Below, one piece after another: positions 21,699 through 32,418 of a DNA stretch of 64,000 nucleotides. Under the pieces are notes generated by a model. The model was not told where the DNA came from, ran no database searches, and saw nothing but the letters and a program-made list of their open reading frames with translations. Where the stretch lies: contig MU006223.1 of assembly GCA_010093685.1 (NCBI GenBank), positions 578,228-642,227 of the forward strand. Reading direction: 5' to 3'. Origin of the DNA: Ophiobolus disseminans (lineage: Eukaryota; Ascomycota; Dothideomycetes; Pleosporales; Phaeosphaeriaceae). Made by a program: the position numbers and the translations under genes. The number at the start of each line of letters is the position of its first letter. Position 1 is the stretch's first letter.

Positions 21699-23084
21699 GG
21701 CTGATTAGTGGTGATACAGTCTATGAATCTTGCGATGGGAAGTAGTTTGTAAAACAGACCTCAGGCTGCGAAAGTTATCCAACTTCTATGATCAAGGGTG
21801 CACACATCTTCAGCTTCAGTCTCTACCGCCATCAAATTGAGTCAGTCTCGTTTCTTGTTGTCTGAGATCCAACCGTGTAGATTACCTTCCAGTTACGAAA
21901 AAGGAGTGTCGCTAAGAGAAATTGATTGGAGCAGGAAATGGGCGTTCGAGTTGGATCAAGGCACGTGACTGGAGTGGCTCAACCTTGGAAGCGACGCACG
22001 ACGCGTCGCCTCGTTGGCGCTCTTCACAACCCTCGCATCTTTCATTGCTTTGGTATCATCACAAATGGAACGACGCGATCGATTTCCGCTTTTGTCAGAC
22101 TGATGTTAGTCGATCCTGTCCAGTTCAATTCCAGCCCGGTCTGATGTCACAGTTTGTTCGCACAATGCCTCACTCCTCCCCTTCAAACGTCAGCGCTATC
22201 TAAGTACTTGGATACCTGGGTATCCAACGCATCGCACCAGTTTCGAGTCGCACACGATGTGACACTCAGCGTGTTCAGCCCTAAAATCTGGTCTCATTTT
22301 TGGGTTGCCTGTGACGTCAGTTTGGTGCTCTGCCACCACCATTTCACACCCCTCATTCACAAATGCGCCTCGCAGAGGTCGAGCGGAAGCTCCGCCAACG
22401 GCCCGCAGCCACCCCACATTCCATCAGTTCCTTCAAGACAACGCCAATGCGTGTTCTAAACACTTGAATGTACAGAGGTATGAAGCTTCCATTTGAGGGA
22501 GCATGTACGCTCAGTTTTCACCGGTGTGTCCTGCACTACGACGACTCAAAGTCCGGCCACCAATCCTCGTTGGGTAGGACAAAGTATGAAGGCTGAAGTT
22601 GACCGGGTTACTTCCCGCAGATGATGGCTCAGCGTAGCGACCTGTCAGATTTTCACTGCGAGGCTGAGCTGCGCATATAGCGCGTTGCCATTGATAGTCT
22701 CAATGGATGGAGGACCTCATTGTGGTCGAACGGGTCGCTCTATATCCCAATACTCTGCGTGATAAAAGGCGGAATACCCACAGGGTTAGACGAGGCAAAT
22801 CTTGCAGCTGATATAGGCAGCAACGCAAGTGCATCGCTTGCGCTGGACTCTGTTTCCTCATGCGGGCTACACGATTCTCTTTCTGTGCCGCGCTCGATAG
22901 GTAGCGTCTACGCCAAGATGTCTCTGATCTATGTGTGCAGGTAACAGAAGGCAATAAGGCTGTGCTACGCCATGGATATCACAAAACGCATCTGCCTCTC
23001 CCGCGCATGTGAACATATATCTGCGGGGTCACACTCTAAAAAAGAAAATCTGAAACGAATACTTGCACCAAGGTCTCACGAAAC
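21699..23084. other. Intergenic, no gene recognised
   Basis: Several frames of 60-100 codons are open, but none has a domain, leader or splice partner. Confidence 0.5.
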
Positions 23085-24921
23085 ATGCACTCCAAGGCAA
23101 CCCTAGCCTTACTGATCTTCGGCGGATCATTTGCAGAAGCATCCTCAAATTATCCAGCCTCGTCTTCGGCGCCAATATCTTTGACACTCTCCAACGTCAC
23201 CATAGCCTCTCAGGATACAACAACGTACGGGATTAGGTTCGATGTTGGTGAGCCAAAGCGAGCTTTGTGCTTGACTCCATCTACCGTGGTGGACAATACG
23301 CTACTGATATCGACCAACGTTTGCGATGGGACCGGGAGTCAGAACTTGCGAGAGCTCAATGTTGCGCATACCACGGTGGCACTTTTGACCTTGCGACTGC
23401 AGGTTCATCCTTCCGAAATGTGTCCACAACGTCTGCGGGACTGCCAACAGACCTGGGCTGGACACAGTTCAACCCCAAATATACCGTGGCAGGTGAGACC
23501 AATCTAGGTCTGGTGGCGAACAATGCTTATCACCAACATGACAGTTGTGGTAGTAACAGAAAGCATCAACTTCACAGCTGGACATATCGGACTTGGGGAG
23601 GACTCTCTGCTTCTCCATCGACTGAAAAATTCCGGACAAATACCTTGACTTGGATTCGGATTGAATGCCGGAAGTCAATCTATGCGTAGCCCAAGGGATG
23701 GGAATCTTGTCCTCGGAGGCTATGACAGTGCTAGCATTACAGGCTCCTGGCATGACTATCCTATGAACTACTCTGACACACTGGCTGGACGGCATTGTCC
23801 GCTTCAAGTTCATATCCAAGGCCTGCAACTTCTGCTGGAAGGACAAAAGTCTGTCCAGCTTCTTGGGGATGGTGACGGTCACTTGGCATGCATTGAGCCG
23901 TAAGTTCAGGCCATGCTCTCAAAGCACCAAAAAAGCAGTGGCTAATTCGCGATCAGCTACGACAATTTGTTCCGACTCTCTGGTAAGCCGCAAATAACAA
24001 TCTAATAACCGGACACTTAGCGATGGGCAGAACTCGGACTTGCGGGATTCACAGATGTGACTGGCTGGTCTCCCAACATTAACTACGCTCCGAACGATCT
24101 CTTCCTCCCCGAGCCCGGCCTCATGTATCCCTCAACCGCCAGCTTCAACGGAAGTCTGAAATTCGTCTTTGACGACGGCTTTACTGTCATTATTCCCAAC
24201 TCGGAGCTACAGCGTCCCCTCCGTGGACTTGACAAGCAAGGGAGCGTTGCTCTTCATCCGAACATCACAGAGGTGAACGTCTACAATGATTCTTTTGCAG
24301 CATGGGTGCTGGAAAGGGTGTTTCTTTCGCAGGTACTTGAGTTCATATGACAGATTCGCACAGCATATGTGGAGCTAATGCATTTCAGGTATATCTCGCG
24401 GTCGACTACGACGCCCAGGTTATAAAACTCGCCGATGTCAGACAGAATCCTGTCACGCCATCCCCAGTCCGATTTTCATCCGCAAATGTCGGTTGTAGTA
24501 AAGCCAAGCTGTCAGCGGGACCTATCGCTGCGATTGCGCTTGGAGTCGTCATAGGCCTCGCGTTGCTGATTGGCGCTGTATACTTTATACACAGGAGGCG
24601 AAACCGGCAACGAGAGACCCATACGAATAAAGGAGCGCAACATAGCCGGCCCGCATCTCCATCACGTCATCGGTCATCGCGATTAACCCTAGAATCGGAG
24701 CCCCGTTGAGCCCAAAGTTGTCAGCAGACGGGAAAACACACGAGCCGTGGTCACCTAATGGTGGCCACCCGCTCCCTTCACCTCGCGCTACGTGGGTGGA
24801 ACCAGGACCTTCATCGGCGCAACACCATGAGACGCCACGCGGCTCTGTAGCGTCCAATGGCGCTGTTCCAGCGCATGCAAATCAGCCCTGGAACACACGA
24901 TGCGCCGCTAGGGCAGCTTGA
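23085..24921 (+). pseudogene. Decayed transmembrane aspartic-protease-like protein
   Basis: The gene opens with a signal peptide and TTTYGIRFDVG, as in fungal pepsin-like membrane proteins, and ends with a transmembrane helix (AIALGVVIGLALLIG) and a basic tail. Introns at 23900-23956, 23983-24030 and 24333-24388 are still canonical. The frame is broken four times: it shifts near 23340 (before AQCCAYHGGTFDL), shifts back near 23525 (before ITNMTVVVVTESINF), meets TGA at 23646-23648 (before LGFGLNAGSQSM), and shifts again at a C run near 24700, after which the tail KLSADGKTHEPWSPNGG continues in another frame to 24921. The similarity across the breaks shows that one gene was damaged. The family is recognised from memory, not from a search. 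Confidence 0.7.
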
Positions 24922-25275
24922 TTTCTTTTTTACGATGTAGCTGGCAAGTGAAGTGTATGATGAATGCCGATAGTTTTCCGTGTAGTATTATTTAATTTTT
25001 GGAACAATGAACTGTATTGAACAACAAGAATAATTACAATAGCTTTCTATGCCGAATAAGGCCACATCGATGCAGGCGCCGATGACGAGTCCTTTGATTC
25101 TCACAACTCATGTTAGCGCTCCCAAGAATGTTGCTAAAGTGCTGCAAGTAAGGGGTACATATCGAACGTTACATGGTGATTCATGACTTGTGTCTTTGCT
25201 ATTATCATTACATTTGGATACAAAGAATACATAACATGGAGATATCACAAACTTAGATCGGCCTTGAACAAGCAA
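24922..25275. other. Intergenic between convergent genes
   Basis: AT-rich 354-bp gap. Nothing beyond likely 3' untranslated sequence. Confidence 0.45.
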
Positions 25276-28034
25276 TCACCGTTGGCCCTCGGAAAAACTT
25301 ATCACGCCCGGCAACTGACCTGGCTCATGGTCTGGAACCGGACTAGAATCTTCCGTAGCGACTTTGTTCCTCTCAAAGATGCCGAACGTTGATGCGTTCG
25401 GTGGCGAAGATGGGTCTGGTTGATATGCGCCATCAAAGTTGCCGTTGGCCTGTTGGTACAAGAAAGTGTCGAGTGATCCAAATGAGCCAAGGCAAAACTG
25501 GCATTGGCAGTTGCCATCGAAGGTGAAGTCCAATGAGCCTGAAAGCGCTAGATCTTCATGCATATTGTGAATTTCACCTGGAGTTTGATCATCGCCTGCG
25601 TGTTGTGTAAGGGCCTGTATGGCAAGCTCCGGGAGCGCTTGGGTCGACGCATGCGCTGACGAAGAGCGAGATGTTTCCAAGCTAGTCGCGGATGCGAACC
25701 CTGAATCAGAGGCGAGTGCATGCAAGTGCTGGTGTTCTGAGGCCAAATAGAGGCTTGCGGGCTGGCCGCGAGGTTGAGTATTGGTGCGCAGCCTCGCCAT
25801 AACGTCTTCAAACGCAACTGCTAAATAAATTGCTGCTTGTGTCTCGAGCTCGTTGTTTCCTCGCTCCATGCCGTTCGACGGTGAGCCTAATGCTACTTCT
25901 TCCGCAACTCGGGACATGACACTGTTTGTAACAGCTTCCTGGATCTTGCGGATTGTCAACGCCATAAAGTCTTCCATGTCTAGGAGATGATTAGCACAGA
26001 TACAGCTAAGATCTTGTGGAGCAGTTATGGGCCACTTACACGGGTTGTGCGGAAGCGGATCACCAAACCGCATGGCGTAAAACTCTATCCAGTACTTTTT
26101 CATATCGTTATTTTCGTTCCTGCGAACACCAAGCCACTTCTGTTGATCTTCCGAGATCCCACACCATCGTCCTGTCAGGTCTTCTTTTTGGCATGACTGC
26201 TGCTGCAAATGCTCGTCCCGCCTTTGGTTTCTGTCGGGTTGCGTGAAGACTATCCCACATATCGGGCAGTGAACGGGGTCGTAGTGCTCTTTTCTGAGGT
26301 GCTGTCTAACGTATGTTATCAGTATGGCAGTGACACTGGTGTGAAGGATGCGATACTGACTTCCAATGACTCGAACTACTTGCTGCCTTGTCCCAACAAT
26401 TGGGGAAGTTCATGGGGTCGTATTTTGCGAATGGGCATGCCAATAAACGCGATGCAACTTCTCGATTCGCAAGGTCCTCTCTGCGTCTCCGCTTCGGAGC
26501 AGTTCTACCATCCTCTTTGTCATCAGGTCGTTCTTTCTTTTTGCCTCCACGGCCGTATTCTTTTGGATTCGAGGTACTCGAACTCCCGCTTTGGTTGAAT
26601 TGGGGGAGGCTAGAGTTGCTGTGGCTCTCGGTGCGCCCGTTTCCACGGCTATTAGCGCCATCAATGCTACGAGTATTCAGCCAGTGCGCTACGCGTATAC
26701 TACCGGTAGGTGTTTCCAAAGCCTCGCGGTGTTGCAGGGAACAATCGACATCGTTGTCACCTAACCGTGTCCTGTTCGCATGAGTTCCATCGCTAGAACT
26801 ATCGAGATCTTCTGAATCGGAGTCGTGTATTGGAGACGTACTGTCACTGTCAATGGAGCATGTATTCGAGGCTGGTGACTCAGTTCTAGGATATGCGGAG
26901 GCAGGCACCCCAGATGGCAGGTCACAGGGTGCAAAACTGATTTGTTTGGGACGAACAAACGACTTGGACGTGTCTGAATTCTCCGGCTGGGACTCTTCAA
27001 GTGCCATCGTTGGTGGCTTAGTTGACGTTAGTGGCATTTCGCGTGAAACAAGGTCATCTTTGGGTAAGATATGACGCTCACTCGAAGCCAATGCAGTCCC
27101 AGAACGATGGCGCAGTGTCAAATTTTGACTTGCATGTTCCTGGGTTGTGTATGAGGTTTCCTGTTGTTGTCGTTGTTCTAGACTTTTGCTCCGTATCGCA
27201 ACGGCAGCTTCGGCGAGACTGCCAACCTTGTGTTTCTGCTCTTTCTCTCTTCTACGTTCTTCATACTCTTCGTCTTCTTGCTCTTGACGTTTGATTGCCT
27301 GCTTCAGCGCTTCTGGGCCGTTGCTGATTGCGTCCATGCGAAGTCTGGATCTCAAAAACGATGCTAAAGAAAACATATGCATCAGCCTAAATTTGCAGTC
27401 TTCTTTACCACTTGAAATGCTTACCGATAATTTTGCTGCGGGGTTTGGAGAGACCCAATGTTTCAATCGTCCTACGACCTATTATGACCTCGAATGTGTC
27501 GCTTTCTATGACATGGAAGGTGGCATAATCAAGGTGTGTCAGGCCATATGTCCACCAGGAGCAGGATATACTCTGCCGAACCTTGAAGCCATCCGGTGTT
27601 TCAAAGACTGGGACCCCTTCAGTTTCTTGGAGAGCCAGTCCAAATGATTTGGTAACAAAACGCGACGATAAGAAGTTGTTTTGATATCGCGGATCAAAGA
27701 TGAACACTCCATCGCTCTGTTTCTCTGGGTCGTTGACAAGAACTAGTACATGCCCTGTTTGACTCCACACATTACTTGGTTCTCGTCCAGGCGGCTGTTT
27801 TGTGATTTTCCGGTGTCCCGGACGTCGTGTGATGGTCTCATTCTGATTGGCTGGCCTGTAGTGGATTGCTGTTTGTGTCTGACGTTTGAAGCCTTGCTGA
27901 ACTCGCTTCTTGATCTTCTTCATTCGGGTTGGAAGTGAAAACATGCCAGTCTGTGTAGGGATATTCGAGGACGGGATGTCCCGTATGCTGTTGTTGTTGT
28001 TGTTGTTGTTGTTGTCATTTCTGTATAAGACCAT
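25276..28034 (-). CDS. Retropepsin-like region fused to C2H2-type zinc fingers (860 aa)
   Basis: Exons 27425-28034, 26357-27363, 26040-26301 and 25276-25979 have introns of 55-61 nt; the join gives 861 codons. The N-terminus has a poly-Asn tract encoded by an AAC/GTT microsatellite. Residues of about 85-200 resemble the retropepsin-like domain of many fungal proteins (FDPRYQNNFLSS, then IIGRRTIETLGL), but DPRY stands where an active protease would have D-S/T-G. A long charged disordered middle follows (poly-E/R near residue 240, many Ser). The C-terminal half begins with CPFAKYDPMNFPNC and HLRKEH across an intron, then CPICG with a His/Cys pair, as in fungal C2H2 proteins, and WIEFYAMRFG downstream. 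Likely nuclear; function unknown. The exact second intron has two near-equal options. Confidence 0.72.
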
Positions 28035-28224
28035 GGCTGCCCAGGTGCTACGTCGAGCTGGAATAATCCTCGGGTTGCAGCCGTATTGATCAGAAGTCCT
28101 GGAGTGCAGCGATGCTAGCTATTTGAGAGGTATACAGGGCTCACGCGCGTTGCTTTCTCTTGAGTGAAAGTTGCCGTCTTCAGGGGCTGTTTACCGAACG
28201 CGCAAGTTGTGTATTCGCCTATCG

Positions 28225-28431
28225 GTGAGTTGCAAAATAACCGCTCCACCCCCTATCTAGTAAAAAACGTTGTAATCTACTATTCTAGGGCTTCTATTGG
28301 CTAAAATTGAGTGGTACGCTATTTTATGGGCGGGGCACGTTTACCAGACATTTAGAGCCAATAAGAGAGCTATAATAGAAGATTACAACGTCTTCTAACA
28401 AGGGGGGTGGAGCGGTTATTTCGCAACTCAC
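28225..28431. mobile_element. MITE-like foldback element, 207 bp, TIRs of about 80 bp
   Basis: The left end GTGAGTTGCAAAATAACCGC and the reverse complement of the right end GTGAGTTGCGAAATAACCGC match, and similarity continues inward through CTCCACCCCC, CGTTGTAATCT, CTATT and TATTGGCT for about 80 bp on each side, with a 45-bp core. There is no coding capacity. I could not identify a target-site duplication: the flanks are CCTATCG on the left and AATAAAA on the right. It sits in the upstream region shared by the 860-aa gene and the gene at 28742. Confidence 0.82.
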
Positions 28432-28614
28432 AATAAAATTGCCCTTTCCATCAGGGCACTTGCCCTCCCAACACGAACGCGTACGTTGCGCGTTCCTCTT
28501 CTTATGCTCTGCACATCAACAGTAATTGCAATGACATCTAGAATGCAACCAGAAATGGATGAAATGGTAGTGAAGTAGCAACGACAGTCACGATGAGATT
28601 TTATCCCGACTCAC

Positions 28615-28620
28615 TATAAA
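28615..28620 (+). promoter_or_regulatory. TATA box candidate
   Basis: TATAAA lies 122 bp upstream of the ATG at 28742, a usual spacing for a fungal core promoter. Sequence match only. Confidence 0.4.
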
Positions 28621-28741
28621 GGTGAACGTCTTCCTAAGGCTCATACCAGCACTATAAGACACGAGACCGTCTCACTTTGTACCAAACTGCAAGGCTTTCT
28701 TCAAATTTGGTTATCGACGTGTCTAGTCTCCATAGCTCCTC

Positions 28742-29408
28742 ATGGCCTCTTCGGTCCCCCTGCAAGCTAGTCAACAGCCAATCCTCATTCTCGTGCCGAC
28801 AAAGAACAAAATCTACCAACTGCACAAACTGACGATATTGGACAACGCTACCGATGCATCGATCATCGCCAGTCTCCGCACGTTATCGGCAATGCAGGTT
28901 AAATGCAACTACATCATTCTTCCACAGATGGCACGGATGCTGGATCTGCATCGTCTTGCCTTTGGAACAGCATGTGTCATCGGTGTAAGTAAATTCATGG
29001 ACCGAGCGCTTCACTAGGCATTGACACATGCAACAGCACCATGATCCCGAAAACCATACCATACCAACTCATCACGTCTACAACATCAAAACGGACGAGG
29101 TCCTTACCAGCCTTCTTTGCGCTCCCATCATGCCGCCTCTGAGCGCAGGAACTATTCGGAAACATATGACCATGGAACAACAATCAGACGGCCACGAAGA
29201 ATTGCGCGTCTGGTGTTTCTTCAACGAGGTAGATGGGCTTGTTGCGGCAATGTGGGCTTTGCTCGCTCTCTTTGTGACATGTGGAGTTGGGTTGATCGTG
29301 GGCTGTGCCACTGGCGATGCGCAGTTGGGACTCGGTGTTGGAACTGGTTTGCTCGCTGTATTTACGACAGTGCATGGGACTGTTTTGTTGGTGTTCAAGT
29401 GGAGATGA
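28742..29408 (+). CDS. Uncharacterised protein with two C-terminal membrane segments (204 aa)
   Basis: Exons 28742-28984 and 29037-29408 are joined by a 52-nt intron (GTAAGT donor, ATTGAC branch point, ACAG acceptor). The first 145 residues are soluble and show no known domain. Two closely spaced hydrophobic helices follow (AAMWALLALFVTCGVGLIVG and a GLGVGTGLLAVFTTVHGTVL stretch), ending in FKWR. The layout suggests a tail-anchored hairpin. It converges on the next gene with only 83 bp between the stops. I do not recognise the family. Confidence 0.65.
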
Positions 29409-29491
29409 TCTCGGTATCCTGGTTGTAGACTTCATGTATATTAGAAAAAAGCGCACCGTGAATTTCAACATCCGACTCAGTGATGCTGCTG

Positions 29492-31717
29492 TCATGTCCT
29501 CTCCCTCAACTCCATCCTTCCCGTCCTCGGCGAATGCGACAACCCCACAATATTCCTATCCAGCCCCGTCGTCCGACACGCCGCACGAATCTCATCCTCC
29601 GTCCGTCCAACATGTTCATTCAGCAGCGTTTGCGGCACATCGGTCATGACCTGCCCCACGCTATGCCAGAGCTCGCCAATCAGACTCTCCTTGGTGCGCT
29701 TCGCAAACAGGCACACCATGGTCGCTACCAAAGCTAAATATATCACCAGCAGCAGTCCCACGACGCTAATGCCAATGAAGCTCATTGGGTACTCTACGGT
29801 TTGGGAGCGAATGATCTGGATCGGGAGGCTGATGTTGTAGGAAGGCAATTCTTCGTAAAATGCAGATTGGATGATAGTGTTGAAGATCGCTTGGAGGGCG
29901 ATGCCGGGATGGCGCGTGGAAGTCACAATGTCGTAGAAGAGGCCGGATGTGACGGGGTGGACTTTGATTGACATTTCGTCGTCGCCTGTGCAGAAGCGGC
30001 ACATGGGGATGTATGTGCCCACTTTGCCGGGAGTGGCGAATTTGTACAGGCCGGACAAGATGATAGACGCAAAGTCGACGGCGTTGAATCCGGGGAGGGT
30101 TTCCGACTCGTTCATGGGGAGGAATTGCATGTCCATTATGCCCCTGCCTCCATAGGCGTCACCAAACGAATTGAAGCGGTGCCGAATTGACGACGTGTCG
30201 TATGTACTGCGTTCGTCATCCCACCAAAGCTGAGCATCGTAGGTGCCGTAGCTGGATATCATTTCGACGCGTCGGGGTTGAGTGCTAAGTTCGGAGAAGC
30301 ATAGGCTGAGGTCTACCATGCCGTCGCTTAGAAGGTCGTACGTAGCCCATTCCCCACTCGAGCGAGCTACTTGGCTAAAGGTAGTCGAGTTGTTACGTTG
30401 CGGGATCGAGTTACGAGACAAATGCTCGGTGTGGTTCAAAACCATCGTAATATCGGTGTTTACACCCCTCACCGCTGTATCGTTTCCCACAGACAAGAGA
30501 CTTTTCTCGAAACTCCACAAAGTCTGTGAAGAGATGGCACAGAGTGCTAGACTCCATTCATCAACAGGAATCAGGCCCGTGCTTATAAATGTGTCTGTTT
30601 CATTCGCAGCCGAGGAGAAATTCTTGGTCAACCATCTGTTGGGATAAGGAATGGTACAATTGAACGAGATGGCGCATGATTCCGTAGAGATGGTGGCAAA
30701 ACTCATCTCCGAGTCTGATGTGTTGCGTTCCGTACAAGATACAAGGCCTTTGCCCACCCCCGCATACGTTGCATTACCCACGAGGTAGCGGAGAGAAAAG
30801 TCCGTGCTATATTGTACAGTTGCTTCGATTTTCGGCGCAACACAGGCGACACGGGATCCAAACACACTTGTGTGGCCTTCGAAGCGTCGAAGATCCCGGC
30901 TCGTGGCATTTTGATATGGTATCATGCCTTGATATGTCGGACCGGTATCGTGTGCGTGCTCTTCGGTGCGACCAGGCTCCTTGAATTCTCCGAAAGGAGG
31001 GTACACCAACGGCCGAGAGCCCCAGTAATCGATCTTTTCGCTTCGAGCAAATTGTAGACTCGAACTATTGCCTTCGGCTCCAATAACGCCCCCAATTCTT
31101 TGAACTGGCCCGTCGATTGATCCGATCCTGAAATCAGATACGAGTATGGTTGATGCAAGCTGGCACGCCGTCGCAGTAAGAAAGATGAGGATGATGAGTA
31201 TCGCTGGCGCTGAACGTGCGTAGAGTCGGAATCGTCGTGTGATTGGATATAAAATGGTCGGTGGTGCGGTGGTTACACTCCTGAGTGTAGCAAAATGGAG
31301 AACATCTGGAAGAGGCACTCCGTCGCCTTCAAGTAGCAGAGCGGCCGCTAGAGATGTACAGACGCCAGCTTGTACTGCCACACCTATTCGAATCACGACA
31401 GCTGAGAGGGTCGTCGCCTTTACCAACCAACCCGCAAGGGCGATTGCATGTGCCAACTTGTTCTTTCTATCAGGTTGTGTCAACCCGTACTGCCACAACA
31501 TTGCTAGGAAAGCAAGTGCAACTACAATCGCAACGGTGCTTGTTGCCAGCATCATTATTTCCCAATTACCAAGCCGTTCCCGTAAGGTGCGCGTCCTGGG
31601 TGGAATTGGGGGATGTGATGCCTCGCCATCGTCAGATGTTACATTGTTTTCGTGGATCTCGAGTTCTTTCGTTTCGTCTTGGATGCCAGGGCGTGGAAGG
31701 GGCGAGTACGAAGCCAT
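29492..31717 (-). CDS. Large multi-pass membrane protein, DUF3176-like (741 aa)
   Basis: This is a single uninterrupted frame. It has a proline-rich cytoplasmic N-terminus, then a cluster of about four hydrophobic segments (IMMLATSTVAIVVALAFLAM and others) within the first 200 residues. A long Cys-containing ectodomain with many N-x-S/T sites follows, then one C-terminal helix (FIGISVVGLLLVIYLALVA) and a cytoplasmic tail. The architecture matches the common fungal DUF3176 family (recognised by layout, not by search). Function unknown. The start at MASYSPLPRPG (31717) is preferred; an upstream in-frame ATG at 31831 would add 38 residues without a family look. Confidence 0.78.
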   Translation of the reverse strand: MASYSPLPRPGIQDETKELEIHENNVTSDDGEASHPPIPPRTRTLRERLGNWEIMMLATSTVAIVVALAFLAMLWQYGLTQPDRKNKLAHAIALAGWLVKATTLSAVVIRIGVAVQAGVCTSLAAALLLEGDGVPLPDVLHFATLRSVTTAPPTILYPITRRFRLYARSAPAILIILIFLTATACQLASTILVSDFRIGSIDGPVQRIGGVIGAEGNSSSLQFARSEKIDYWGSRPLVYPPFGEFKEPGRTEEHAHDTGPTYQGMIPYQNATSRDLRRFEGHTSVFGSRVACVAPKIEATVQYSTDFSLRYLVGNATYAGVGKGLVSCTERNTSDSEMSFATISTESCAISFNCTIPYPNRWLTKNFSSAANETDTFISTGLIPVDEWSLALCAISSQTLWSFEKSLLSVGNDTAVRGVNTDITMVLNHTEHLSRNSIPQRNNSTTFSQVARSSGEWATYDLLSDGMVDLSLCFSELSTQPRRVEMISSYGTYDAQLWWDDERSTYDTSSIRHRFNSFGDAYGGRGIMDMQFLPMNESETLPGFNAVDFASIILSGLYKFATPGKVGTYIPMCRFCTGDDEMSIKVHPVTSGLFYDIVTSTRHPGIALQAIFNTIIQSAFYEELPSYNISLPIQIIRSQTVEYPMSFIGISVVGLLLVIYLALVATMVCLFAKRTKESLIGELWHSVGQVMTDVPQTLLNEHVGRTEDEIRAACRTTGLDRNIVGLSHSPRTGRMELRERT

Positions 31718-32418
31718 CCTGCTTTGTGTATGCCTAACAGGAGAGCGACAAGGTTTGTCCAAATATCTGAGATTGAACGAGACGTCCAGGTTAACAGAAG
31801 TGTTAGCAGCGGACATTTGTTTGGCGTCCACCCGCCTAACGCGGCGCCATTTTGGTCAAAGCGACTCCAGCCAGCCTCAAAATTGAAAAGGTTCAGCTCG
31901 ACGGGGCTGGTGGCTTGCCGTACACGGTCCAGAACCTCCGACAAATGCAAGCCGCCAACCTAAAATTGCACATCGCAGGCACCCGAGATGTTCTCATAGG
32001 ATACATAGTCAAGCGTCACACCCTTTTCGAATGTTGATCGACCTGGCAGTGCCGATCGAGGTTGGCGCGGTCGGGCTGAGATCAAGTGCATTATGCAGAG
32101 CTGCAGAAGCGACCAATAAATGCGATGAAAATACACGGCCTTTTAGTAGAACGTGGCTAAATGCTTGTTCAAGTATAACATGTGGGAAATCGTGGGCGTG
32201 GGACTATGAAGAGAGGGAGCGTCGCCGTCCGCCCTCGAAGGCGGTTCCTGAGCTTAGCGGGCCGCTAAGTACTAATCACGTTGGGAGAGTATCACGCGTG
32301 TCAGAATGAAAGTCAAAGGTTGCTAAATTCTTATATGAATTCCTGTATGTCACAACTGCTAAGTCGGAAAGCTTGTACCAACATTACAATCTGAGTCCTA
32401 CACTGATCAATCTCAAAT
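31718..32418. other. Intergenic, nothing recognised
   Basis: Apart from a possible 38-codon N-terminal extension of the minus-strand membrane protein gene (31718-31831), I see no gene, repeat or RNA. Confidence 0.45.

Noticed and set aside
31239..31886. 215-codon plus-strand frame
   Set aside because: It is antisense to the DUF3176-like membrane protein, with no leader or domain of its own.
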